Below, piece after piece: positions 20,701 to 30,133 of a stretch of DNA of 64,000 nt (position 1 is the stretch's first letter; every line of letters begins with the position of its first letter). Both the position numbers and the translations under genes were made by a program. The notes beneath the pieces were generated by a model, which was given only the letters and a program-made list of their open reading frames with translations, was not told the origin of the DNA and did not search any database. The DNA lies in NCBI RefSeq assembly GCF_014201375.1, contig NZ_JACHDZ010000001.1:248001-312000 (forward strand). Reading direction: 5' to 3'. Origin of the DNA: Tunturiibacter empetritectus (GTDB lineage: Bacteria; Acidobacteriota; Terriglobia; Terriglobales; Acidobacteriaceae).

Positions 20701-21090
20701 GCGAAGCCCAATCTCTCCACCGCCAGAAAGGTTCGCGAAGATTATTTTGGACAGGGAGCAAACAACGCCAGCTTCTTCTCAATCCCAATCAATGAACCAG
20801 GCGGCACTGGGCCTAACCAGGGATTCTTCGGCTCTCTCGGTAGAAACACCTTTCGCGGACCGGCCTACTACGACTTTGATTTCTCGCTTATTAAAGACAC
20901 TCCCGTCGGAAGGCGCGCGGGTGGTTCCGAGCTCTTTGACGTACAGTTCCGGTCAGAGTTCTTCAACATGTTCAATATCGTGGATATGGGTTTGCCGGCC
21001 AATACGATCAAAGGATCAGGCTTCGGCGTAATCAGCAAAACCGCAGGCACCTCGCGGCAGATTCAATTCTCCGTAAAGATACTTTTCTGA
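17731..21090 (+). CDS. Oar-like TonB-dependent receptor (second)
   Basis: The product is a 1119-residue outer-membrane receptor. It has a short signal peptide (ALLVFFVSSLLCAQQ) and a carboxypeptidase-regulatory-like domain (about 25-100) with NNAGASINGATIRL. The plug contains VSAIPLNKRDFSQLLLLAAG and the GSSGFHGSVFEFLRNSALDA segment, and the barrel ends RQIQFSVKILF. The start codon has no obvious Shine-Dalgarno site. It follows folD by 36 bases and precedes a histidine kinase by 136 bases on the same strand. No polysaccharide-degrading enzyme is adjacent, so the substrate cannot be guessed. The plug reads NKRDF where the other three receptors have NGRNF or NGRSY, so this is a diverged paralog. 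Confidence 0.92.
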   Translation: MRFIQTALLVFFVSSLLCAQQLATRYWGGTLQNNAGASINGATIRLVAKQGELSSKTSSDGSFQFPNPAPGDYTLEVTIDGVVHRSVESLRLKADSPPAIVTLSAEGTVAVTFRVEDTAKAGGEKLSSQTVSAIPLNKRDFSQLLLLAAGTMTDANGQTNFTQQFAINGQRGVEAVFAMDGADTSDPELGGATFSNFNVDAVQEIQSTSGWMPAEIGRGAAGFTNITTRSGSSGFHGSVFEFLRNSALDARNYFDHPSIAEPGRIPPFRRNEFGFTNGGPVILPHLYDGSGKTFYFGQYQGFRQVLGTTQVLPVPTASERLGIDTTAFPGDTLVITPTPEIAKILSRYPLPNNPTGSYGANTYAVSSKVVTNANQFSVRIDQVLSANKHLTARFNFNNLFGPTTNPDQTAIDPSFGVVYVDHQRNGVLTYNQTVSPRFSFESSISATRTTPQFPTPNRTDPAVKFNDGLFEAFNSAAGSVISAYGNLFQARQNFVITIGRHLIKAGGEFRANRDTTYFGTSPNGEYDFGGGTAYSPVNITSQSGAHNIRVGDPLPDTLSGLLTGSAFVYTTAVASPYVSGGDHIGPAAISRNGGAIYAQDTFKISDRVVLDYGIRYEIYSPITERAHRTSGFLINGSQQQYVVNPQPGYHFDWGGIAPRVQVDWRVTNTLHLHAGGGITTIPPNIWQDNFLTGAVPFVIYPHITAAVGAPILYGFQITSAQLPTFYTPTGQNVFASGNTKSVPSNTVLDVERYQRDLAALSPGAQFTPLNLTGIDRHFGNGYLQTWTLGAERQFGKLTADAAYVGTASAKLPRTTFPNSYSGASPGFAPYTQFDGSGNAIGGFGTEQLITNNAHSTYHSLQTSLTGTPFQGGPGMQLSYTWSKSIDDTSGVTANGNTTGAISNPYPQNPFNTQAEKGPSSFDVTHGFTMSLAQDLQLEKIELLQPINRKVTAGWELLSISTISSGQPFTVYSGVQQTGAGSNGVDRPNQIAKPNLSTARKVREDYFGQGANNASFFSIPINEPGGTGPNQGFFGSLGRNTFRGPAYYDFDFSLIKDTPVGRRAGGSELFDVQFRSEFFNMFNIVDMGLPANTIKGSGFGVISKTAGTSRQIQFSVKILF

Positions 21091-21226
21091 GCCCCTCTGA
21101 TAGGTGAGGATGCGTCAGGAGATGCGTCTTCCATCGACCGAGAGCCTTCCCATCAGGTTGGCTCCGGAGATATGGGCGTTATACTTGTGCGACAATTCCG
21201 CCAATGATAAAGGTGGAGGCAAGCTG

Positions 21227-22717
21227 ATGGCGCAATGGAACTCTCGTTCGCACAAATTCCTGCCGATCATCCAGCGATACGGCTTTGCGGTGGTTTCCAT
21301 TATCCTCGCCCTTCTGCCAGGGCTCTTACTCCAACACTATAAGTTTCACGATGTGGAGCTTCCGCTTTTACTCTTTGCGATTGCGCTCACCGCATGGCAT
21401 GCCGGAGTAGGACCGGCGGTGCTGTCAGTTGCCCTTTCGAGCCTGTGCTTCGATTACTTTTTCGCTCCACCTCTCTTTAATTTTTCTATAACTCCCGCTG
21501 ACATCCCGACAATATTGGTCCTGATCTGCTTTGCCGTGTTGATCATCCGTTTCAGTGCCATAAGACACCGAATCGAGAGCCAGCTCCTTCAGGCTCGAGA
21601 CAACCTTCAGGCGGAGGTAGTCGAGCGAACCCAACAGGCCAGCCTGCTGAATCTCACCCATGACACTATCTTCGTCCGCGACATGAGCGATGTCATCACT
21701 TACTGGAACAGGGGAGCCGAAGAACTATATGGGTGGGCGCCCTACGAGGCGATTGGAAAACGTTCCAGAGATCTCCTGCGGACCGTCTTCACCACGCCAA
21801 GCGACGACATCAGCGCAGAGCTATTAGAAACCGGCCGCTGGGAGGGCGAACTGAGACATGGAAAGGCCGACGGAACTGAGGTGGTGGTAGCGAGCCGATG
21901 GTCGTTGCGGCGCAACGAGAACAACCAACCTGTCGCCATTCTGGAAACGAACAACGACATCACAGACCGTAAACGTCGAGAAGAAGAGATTCGCAGCCTC
22001 AATAGCGAGCTCGAAAAACGGTCCACCGATCTCGAAGCCAGCAATAGGGAGTTGGAAGCTTTTGCCTACTCGGTCTCCCACGATCTACGGGCACCTCTCC
22101 GCCACATGGTCGGATACGCGGAGTTGCTCCAGAAAAACTCATCTGCCACATTGGATGACAAGGGGTCGCGCTACATGCGGATGATTCTCGAGGCCGCCAA
22201 GCGGATGGGCAACCTGATCGACGATCTGCTGGCATTTTCACGAATAGGCCGCGTCGAAACGCAAAAAACACAGGTAAACCTAGAACATTTGGTGAAGGAA
22301 GCTCTCAGCGAGGTACGTCAGGAGACGAACGGTCGTAATATTGTCTGGAGAATCGACACCCTGCCGGTCTGCTATGGCGACCGCTCCATGCTCAAGCTCG
22401 TTCTCGTCAACCTTCTCTCCAATGCCGTGAAGTTCACGCGCCCTCAACCGAAGGCCGAGATCGAAGTCGGATGTGTCGATGGGAACAAGGATGAGGTCGT
22501 AGTATTCGTAAGAGACAACGGCGCAGGCTTTGATATGAAATATGTAGACAAGTTATTCGGCGTGTTTCAACGCCTGCATCACGTGGACGCGTTTGAAGGT
22601 ACTGGTATAGGGTTAGCTACTGTCCAACGCATCATCCATCGTCATGGAGGCAAAGTCCGGGCGGAGGGCGCAGTTGATCAAGGCGCGACTTTTTATTTCT
22701 CAGTTCCTAAAATCTAA
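21227..22717 (+). CDS. PAS-containing membrane histidine kinase (DUF4118/KdpD-like N-domain)
   Basis: From the ATG at 21227 (GGAGG 9 bases upstream) the product has 496 residues. An open frame back to 21104 lacks such a site. About four membrane segments near residues 18-110 match the KdpD-like DUF4118 region (WHAGVGPAVLSVALSS, FDYFFAPPLF). A PAS domain follows (DTIFVRDMSDVITYWNRG), then a coiled coil, the H-box FAYSVSHDLRAPLRHM and a HATPase domain with NLLSNAVKF and DNGAGFD. This ATPase type is common in phytochrome-like kinases. A CheY-like regulator begins 14 bases downstream and is the likely phosphorylation partner. The signal is unknown. Confidence 0.9.
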   Translation: MAQWNSRSHKFLPIIQRYGFAVVSIILALLPGLLLQHYKFHDVELPLLLFAIALTAWHAGVGPAVLSVALSSLCFDYFFAPPLFNFSITPADIPTILVLICFAVLIIRFSAIRHRIESQLLQARDNLQAEVVERTQQASLLNLTHDTIFVRDMSDVITYWNRGAEELYGWAPYEAIGKRSRDLLRTVFTTPSDDISAELLETGRWEGELRHGKADGTEVVVASRWSLRRNENNQPVAILETNNDITDRKRREEEIRSLNSELEKRSTDLEASNRELEAFAYSVSHDLRAPLRHMVGYAELLQKNSSATLDDKGSRYMRMILEAAKRMGNLIDDLLAFSRIGRVETQKTQVNLEHLVKEALSEVRQETNGRNIVWRIDTLPVCYGDRSMLKLVLVNLLSNAVKFTRPQPKAEIEVGCVDGNKDEVVVFVRDNGAGFDMKYVDKLFGVFQRLHHVDAFEGTGIGLATVQRIIHRHGGKVRAEGAVDQGATFYFSVPKI

Positions 22718-22731
22718 ATCAGGAAGAAAAC

Positions 22732-23177
22732 ATGGAAAGACTGGGACGCATTTTGATGGTGGAAGACGACTCCAAGGATGTTGAACTTACCTTGACGGCA
22801 CTTGAAGACTACAACCTTGCCAATGAGGTCGTCGTCACGCGAGATGGCGAAGAGGCCTTGGATTACCTCTATTGCCGCGGCAAATTCTCAACGCGTTCTT
22901 GCGACAATCCGGCCGTCATCCTGCTCGATCTGAAGCTGCCCAAGGTCGATGGATTAGAGGTGTTGAAGCAGGTAAAATCCGATGAAAATTTGAAGTTTAT
23001 TCCTGTCGTCGTGCTCACCTCCTCCAAGGAAGAAAAGGATCTGGTGACCAGCTACCAGCTTGGAGTGAACGCCTACGTTGTAAAGCCAGTCGACTTTCAT
23101 CAGTTCGTCAATGCCATTAAAGAGCTTGGCGCCTTCTGGGCGGTCATCAACGTTCCCCCACCAGGGAGCGTAAATAA

Positions 23178-23181
<4 letters not shown>
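22732..23181 (+). CDS. CheY-like single-domain response regulator (Rcp1 type)
   Basis: This 149-residue protein is a receiver domain only. It has the acidic pair in LMVEDDSKDVELT, the phospho-acceptor Asp in VILLDLKLPKVDGLEVLKQV, VVVLTSSKEEKDL and the Lys of AYVVKPVDFHQF. It belongs to the Rcp1 subgroup that works with phytochrome-like kinases, in agreement with the kinase 14 bases upstream. There is no output domain, so it must pass the signal to another protein. The next gene overlaps its stop by 4 bases (GTGA) and encodes a sigma54 activator with its own receiver, making a three-gene relay likely. Confidence 0.93.
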
Positions 23182-25412
<2,231 letters not shown>

Positions 25413-25434
25413 AAAGTCCGAATCTTCCCTCGAA

Positions 25435-25472
25435 AATTCACGAAATTCGTTAATTTACGAAATTCGTGAATT
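25435..25472. promoter_or_regulatory. Long inverted repeat between sigma54 activator and STAS gene
   Basis: AATTCACGAAATTCGT and ACGAAATTCGTGAATT form 16-bp arms with one mismatch around TAATTT. The arms are AT-rich and no T-run follows, so an operator is more likely than an intrinsic terminator. It lies 38 bases before the open frame of the STAS gene. The half-site AATTCACGAA also occurs upstream of the glycogen phosphorylase gene (29328-29337, with ATTCACGAA again at 29354). Confidence 0.55.
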
Positions 25473-25510
25473 ATGCTGAATAGAGTCCTTTCCCTATCAG
25501 CAACTTGCAA

Positions 25511-25816
25511 ATGGCCACGCAGTTGCTTCTCAACGCCCAAATGTTCAAGATTCGAAGATTCGAGGACAAAGGAATCGTGACCTTCGCACTCAGTGGCCGA
25601 ATTGAAGAAGAGCATTTACCGGAGTTGCAGGGACTCTTCGATGCCGAGTCTGCAGCCAATCCGACAGCCCTCGCCCTCGATCTGGTGGATGTCAGGCTCG
25701 TAGACCGGCAAGCCATCAAGTTCCTGGCCACATGCGAGGCCCAGGGGATCCTTCTGAAAAACTGCCCATCGTACGTCCGTGAGTGGATTGAAACAGGAAG
25801 GGGGTATGAGCAATGA
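25511..25816 (+). CDS. STAS-like domain small protein
   Basis: The product has 101 residues from the ATG at 25511. Met11 (25541) is an equally reasonable start, and a TTG at 25505 is possible. MFKIRRFEDKGIVTFALSGR opens a beta-strand-rich domain. ALALDLVDVRLVDRQAIKFL then matches the STAS pattern of a strand followed by a conserved Asp turn and a helix. The usual phosphorylatable Ser/Thr of anti-anti-sigma factors is not at the expected place (DVRLVDRQA), so a classical partner switch is doubtful. It overlaps the next small gene by 4 bases (ATGA). Similar stand-alone proteins are frequent in Acidobacteria, with unknown function. Confidence 0.6.
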   Translation: MATQLLLNAQMFKIRRFEDKGIVTFALSGRIEEEHLPELQGLFDAESAANPTALALDLVDVRLVDRQAIKFLATCEAQGILLKNCPSYVREWIETGRGYEQ

Positions 25817-26010
25817 ATCAAAGCATTGAACAGACCACGACTGAGATGGCCGCCCGAGCCGTCTTCGCATCGGATGCAACTCCGTTCGTAAAAAAGATGT
25901 CCGCGGATCTACCCCAGCGCACTAGTGGAGGAGTTTTGCGCCTTGTTCGTCGCATTCTTGACGAGAGCATCATCTTGCCTGGATTTCGCACCCAAGGGGC
26001 GCATCTTTGA
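25813..26010 (+). CDS. Small hypothetical protein translationally coupled to the STAS gene
   Basis: This 65-residue frame starts at an ATG overlapping the stop of the STAS gene and ends overlapping the next frame by 4 bases. GTSG-like PQRTSGGVLRLVRRIL and a basic helix are visible, but no family is recognised. The ATGA overlaps argue that it is translated. It may also be the front part of a gene whose second half was shifted out of frame into the ATPase frame at 26007. Confidence 0.4.
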   Translation: MNQSIEQTTTEMAARAVFASDATPFVKKMSADLPQRTSGGVLRLVRRILDESIILPGFRTQGAHL

Positions 26011-26417
26011 CTATCGAACAGTCTCTCTCCGGATTCCTCGAAAACGTCTCCCCAGCCGGGCCACGATGTCAGATCTGGGTGACCGGGAGGTCGCAGTCTC
26101 TAACCCCCGCGATCCTCGAGCAGATCACTTTGATTGCGCGAGAGGCGCTGGCCAACGCGTTCCTGCACTCTGACGCGACGCAGATCGAAGCCGAAGTCGA
26201 ATACTCCACACGCGGACTGCGCCTGATCGTGCGCGACAACGGGCGAGGAATGGACCGCATCGTGCGTCAGGGAAAGGACTCGCACTGGGGCCTCTCTGGA
26301 ATGCGTGAGCGAGCCAAAACAATCGGCGCGCAGCTCAGAATATGGAGCAGGTCCGGAGCCGGCACGGAGGTCGAAATTTATGTGCCGGGTCACATCGTCG
26401 CCAGCGCCTGCGCCTGA
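26007..26417 (+). CDS. HATPase domain (C-terminal end of a NarL-type histidine kinase)
   Basis: The frame begins with TTG and gives 136 residues. They correspond to the last part of an acidobacterial sensor kinase: ITLIAREALANAFLHSDATQ (N box), RDNGRGMD (G1 box), HWGLSGMRERAKTIGAQLRI (G2 box) and GTEVEIYVPG at the end. The upstream dimerisation helix with the phospho-accepting His, and any sensor, are absent. It could be a relic of a truncated kinase or a stand-alone ATPase partner of the STAS protein two frames upstream. The close match to kinase C-termini makes the relic reading more likely. Confidence 0.6.
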   Translation: MTIEQSLSGFLENVSPAGPRCQIWVTGRSQSLTPAILEQITLIAREALANAFLHSDATQIEAEVEYSTRGLRLIVRDNGRGMDRIVRQGKDSHWGLSGMRERAKTIGAQLRIWSRSGAGTEVEIYVPGHIVASACA

Positions 26418-26661
26418 AAATCGACGTCGCAAAACTGATCGACGATCACTTTAAAATATTCCCCTCTACATAAGGCCGTCGTAGGTTCTCCGCCTCCTCT
26501 GTCGCCTCCAGGTTTGTACCCTCCCATCGGTAGTCTTCCGCTAACCCTAACGAGGCTTTTCAGTGAAGCCATTCGCGGGAAAAATGTATTCAGAGATCAA
26601 CCTCGCGGCTTGAGAGAAACAGTCCTGCGCCGAAGAAACAAAATCAGCGATGCTCGAACAC

Positions 26662-29172
26662 TTACTTACCTGCCGGAGCCTGAGGTGCATCGACTCCGAA
26701 ACGAGTGATGTTCCAGATATTCCTGCAGTATTCCTGAATCGATCGATCGGAGGAGAACCGACCCATGCGGGCAGCATTGTAGATCGACATCTTCGACCAT
26801 CCCTCCTGGTCCGAATAAGCTTTTCCCACCTGATCCTGACAATCGACATAAGACTGATAGTCAGCGAACAAAAGATAGGGATCGCTATTGAGCAGACCGT
26901 CAACCAGCGGGCGGAACAGGTTGCGGTCGCCTCGTGAAAACTGCCCGGAGACGATACTATCGATGACCTCGCGCAGCCCCCCATTCGACTCGTAGATTTG
27001 ATGAGGGTGGTAGCCGGCAGCCTTCTTCGCGGCAACCTCTGCTGCGGTCAATCCGAAGAGGAAGAAGTTTTCGTGCCCCACAGCCTCGCGAATCTCAATG
27101 TTGGCTCCGTCGAGAGTGCCGATGGTAATCGCTCCATTCATCGCAAACTTCATATTGCCAGTGCCAGACGCCTCTTTGCCGGCCGTGGAGATCTGTTCGC
27201 TAAGATCGGCGGCAGGGTAGACCAACTGGCCGAAGGTGACGTTGTAATCGGGAAGAAAGACCACCTTCAGTTGTTGATTTACCTCCGAATCATTATTGAT
27301 CACCTCGGCGACTGAGGTGATCAGCTTGATGATCAACTTCGCCATGAAGTATCCAGGAGCAGCTTTTCCGCCGAACAGGAAGGTGCGGGCAGGAATCTCC
27401 AGTCTGGGATTCTTCTTCAAGCGGTGATACTGCGTCAGGATGTAAAGAACGTTCAGATGCTGCCGTTTGTACTCGTGAATTCGCTTCACCTGGGCATCGA
27501 ACATCGACTTCGGATCGACGGCGATCCCGGTCGTGTCGGCGATGTACTGTGTCAATCGAACCTTGACGGCGTACTGTACATTGCGCCAGTCCGCGCGGAA
27601 GGCGGAGTCTTCAGCGTAGCGCTCCAGCTGCGAAATCTGATCGAGGTCCCCAATCCAATCCTGCCCAATCTTGCTGATCATCAGCTCCGTCTGCTCAGGA
27701 TTGCTAACCGCCAGCCAGCGCCGCGGCGTCACGCCGTTCGTCACATTGATGAACTTCTCAGGCCACAGCTCATAGAAGTCGTGAAGCACGTCGCTCTTCA
27801 GCAGCTCAGTATGCAATCGAGCGACCCCGTTGATATGCTCGCTTCCAACGCAGGCGAGGTGCGCCATGCGCACGTACCTCTCCCCATGCTCGTCGATCAG
27901 AGACATGCGAGCCACGCGATCTTCATCGTTCGGAAACCGCTCGCGCAGCGCACTCAGAAAACGCGCATTGAGTTCATAAATGATCTCGAGGTGGCGAGGC
28001 AGCAGCGAGCCGAACATCGGCAGCGGCCAGCGTTCGAGCGCCTCCGGCAGAAGAGTGTGGTTGGTGTAATTAAAGGTATGCGAGGTAATCTCCCAAGCCT
28101 TGTCCCAGCCCAGACCATGAATATCGATCAGGAGCCGCATCAGTTCGGCGACGCCGATCGACGGATGAGTATCGTTGAGCTGGACGACACACAGTTCGTG
28201 GAAGTTCTCAATGGCATGGCCCGCATTCTGATGCCGCCGGATCATATCCTGCAGCGAACACGAGGTGAAGAAATACTGCTGCTGCAGGCGAAGTTCTTTA
28301 CCGCGAATCTCTTCGTCATTCGGATAGAGAACCTTGGAAATATTCTCGGCGAAGACCTTGGCCCCGACCGCACCCTCATAGTCGCCGCTGTTGAAGCGTT
28401 CAAAGTAGAAGGATTCAGTCGCTTCCGACCTCCACAGCCGAAGAGTGTTTGCCACCCCCGAACGATACCCAAGAATCGGCGTGTCATAAGGAATCCCCTT
28501 GACCACCTCCCCAGAAATCCACTGCACCTTATACTCGCCGAAAGAATCGGTCCACGATTGAGTGTGGCCGCCAAAGCCTACCTCGACGTCCGCCTGCGGA
28601 CGCCGAATCTCCCAAGGATTGCCGTAGCGCAGCCAATAGTCGGTAAGCTCGACCTGCCAGCCATCACGAATCGTCTGATGAAACATACCGTACTCATAGC
28701 GAATACCGTACCCCATCGCAGGAACTCCCAGCGTTGCCAGGGAGTCGAGATAGCACGCTGCAAGCCGGCCCAGTCCGCCGTTTCCCAGTCCAGGCTCACT
28801 CTCCTGCTTGATCAATAGATCGAGGTCAAGGTCGAGCTCCGTCGTCGCTTGGCGGACAGCCTCCTGGAGTCCAAGATTGAGCAGATTGTTTGCCAGGTGA
28901 GGTCCCATCAAAAACTCAGCCGACAAATAATGGACAGTACGTACGCGATGCTTCACATAGTCTTCTTTGGTCGTAAGCCAACGCGCCAGAATCCGGTCTC
29001 GCACCGTATAAGCGAGAGCCATGAAGTGATCCATGTCCGTCGCCACCTCGGCTCGCTTGCCCACAACGTAGAAGAGATTATCCAGAATCGCCTGTTTGAG
29101 CGCCGGGACCGTAGTGCTAGTCCGATCGTCATCAACGATCAGGTCATGCCCCTTGGGCGTTGGTTCCTGCAT
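26662..29172 (-). CDS. glgP: Glycogen/alpha-glucan phosphorylase
   Basis: The product has 836 residues from the ATG at 29172. An open extension to 29355 is AT-rich and lacks family similarity. Family segments in order include HYLSAEFLMG, GNGGLGRLAACYLDSLA, the GYGIRYEYGMFHQ segment, NDTHPSIGVAELMR, the TNGVTPRRWL segment, RIHEYKRQ and the PLP-binding loop EASGTGNMKFAMNGA with its Schiff-base Lys. The enzyme releases glucose-1-phosphate from glycogen or maltodextrin in the cytoplasm. No other glycogen genes are adjacent. The gene is convergent with the truncated kinase gene. Upstream lie two ATTCACGAA boxes resembling the palindrome at 25435. Confidence 0.96.
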   Translation of the reverse strand: MQEPTPKGHDLIVDDDRTSTTVPALKQAILDNLFYVVGKRAEVATDMDHFMALAYTVRDRILARWLTTKEDYVKHRVRTVHYLSAEFLMGPHLANNLLNLGLQEAVRQATTELDLDLDLLIKQESEPGLGNGGLGRLAACYLDSLATLGVPAMGYGIRYEYGMFHQTIRDGWQVELTDYWLRYGNPWEIRRPQADVEVGFGGHTQSWTDSFGEYKVQWISGEVVKGIPYDTPILGYRSGVANTLRLWRSEATESFYFERFNSGDYEGAVGAKVFAENISKVLYPNDEEIRGKELRLQQQYFFTSCSLQDMIRRHQNAGHAIENFHELCVVQLNDTHPSIGVAELMRLLIDIHGLGWDKAWEITSHTFNYTNHTLLPEALERWPLPMFGSLLPRHLEIIYELNARFLSALRERFPNDEDRVARMSLIDEHGERYVRMAHLACVGSEHINGVARLHTELLKSDVLHDFYELWPEKFINVTNGVTPRRWLAVSNPEQTELMISKIGQDWIGDLDQISQLERYAEDSAFRADWRNVQYAVKVRLTQYIADTTGIAVDPKSMFDAQVKRIHEYKRQHLNVLYILTQYHRLKKNPRLEIPARTFLFGGKAAPGYFMAKLIIKLITSVAEVINNDSEVNQQLKVVFLPDYNVTFGQLVYPAADLSEQISTAGKEASGTGNMKFAMNGAITIGTLDGANIEIREAVGHENFFLFGLTAAEVAAKKAAGYHPHQIYESNGGLREVIDSIVSGQFSRGDRNLFRPLVDGLLNSDPYLLFADYQSYVDCQDQVGKAYSDQEGWSKMSIYNAARMGRFSSDRSIQEYCRNIWNITRFGVDAPQAPAGK

Positions 29173-29528
29173 GGCGTGCCTCGTTTCTGTTGGCCTGCTT
29201 CTGTTGCAGAGAGCGAGAACCTTGACTTGGAGTCCCGATAGGGTGCGAGTGTCGCCCCGACTCCCTCCATAGTCGATGCTAGAGACCGCTCGAAAGCGGT
29301 AGCAATAAAATATCGCGAACTCTAAAGAATTCACGAAAAAGAATTCATAGGACATTCACGAATGAAGAGCGATAGCTCTAACCGTTTTTGCTCGTCTTTT
29401 CGCTGGACGATAAGCAAAATCATGGAACTCTGTGTGCAATCGGGGCGGTTCGACGTCTTCCATTCGACTGGCACCTTGAGGCTCGATCATGAGCCTGTGG
29501 ATTTGCATCGAATATACTAAGTGCTGGC
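29173..29528. other. Divergent intergenic region upstream of glgP
   Basis: These 356 bases separate glgP (leftward) from a small gene (rightward). They are AT-richer than their surroundings around 29280-29370, where AATTCACGAA (29328-29337), GAATTCAT and ATTCACGAA (29354-29362) occur as spaced boxes. No stable hairpin was noticed. This is the expected position of the glgP promoter. Confidence 0.4.
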
Positions 29529-29765
29529 ATGAGCGAAGAAGATCTTAAACAACGGCTTGCGTATTTTCAGCAAAGGCTGGAAGAGGCCAAGCGAAGGCAT
29601 TCCGCCAAAGAGCCGCACCCCCGAACCTTCGATGCCGGGTACACCACCGAAACTTTCAAAACCTGGGCCGAGTCAATCGCCGTTATAAACGAGCGCCTTG
29701 CAACCATCAACGATCAGCTGAAGGCGGAGGCCCGAAAGTCGAACTCGTCTCAAAAAGACCTTTAA
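29529..29765 (+). CDS. Small coiled-coil protein of unknown function
   Basis: This 78-residue, charge-rich protein starts at ATG. The N-terminal half (LKQRLAYFQQRLEEAKRRHS) and the C-terminal half (IAVINERLATINDQLKAEAR) both have heptad-like spacing, separated by a Pro/Gly/Thr-rich hinge. It has no signal peptide or Cys residues. Codon use matches neighbouring genes, so the gene is probably real. It is followed by another small gene 134 bases downstream. No function can be assigned. Confidence 0.55.
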   Translation: MSEEDLKQRLAYFQQRLEEAKRRHSAKEPHPRTFDAGYTTETFKTWAESIAVINERLATINDQLKAEARKSNSSQKDL

Positions 29766-29898
29766 GAAAAGGTCATCTCTAAAGGGAAACACCCGCAAGT
29801 CCACACCGACGGTAAGTTCCAAGTGGCCCGGGCAACTTCGCCAAGCGTTCACCCATCCAACAACAAAACACTGCTTAACCTTCTCGTAAGGAGACACT

Positions 29899-30096
29899 AT
29901 GGCCAATCAAGCCGCTGCAACACCTCCCCGTCGCCCAAAGATGGATGGATCATCTGATTCGATTTGTTTGAACTGTTTAGCGACTGTTGTTGCAAAGCAT
30001 GATCACGAAGCCGATAAGTCCAACGTTGAGTCGCGCCACATCTGCCATCCTTACTTCTCAGACAGACGAACCCCAGTCCTGCTGCAGTCGGCATGA
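29899..30096 (+). CDS. Small Cys/His protein, possible zinc ribbon
   Basis: The frame gives 65 residues and has a strong ribosome-binding site (AAGGAGA, 6 bases before ATG). SSDSICLNCLATVV contains a CxxC pair, and 22 residues later SRHICHP supplies His and a third Cys. This spacing could bind one zinc ion. Such tiny proteins occur widely in Acidobacteria without known function. The strong Shine-Dalgarno site is the best evidence that it is translated. It ends 38 bases before the stop of the convergent MFS gene. Confidence 0.6.
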   Translation: MANQAAATPPRRPKMDGSSDSICLNCLATVVAKHDHEADKSNVESRHICHPYFSDRRTPVLLQSA

Positions 30097-30133
30097 ATCA
30101 GAGGCGTCCCTCACCAACCTCTGTAACTTAAAC

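Noticed and set aside
29469..29484. Possible sigma54 promoter (TGGCAC...GGCTC) upstream of the small coiled-coil gene
   Set aside because: The GG and GC elements are one base too close, and the -12 box lacks TTGC, so it does not meet the -24/-12 rule.
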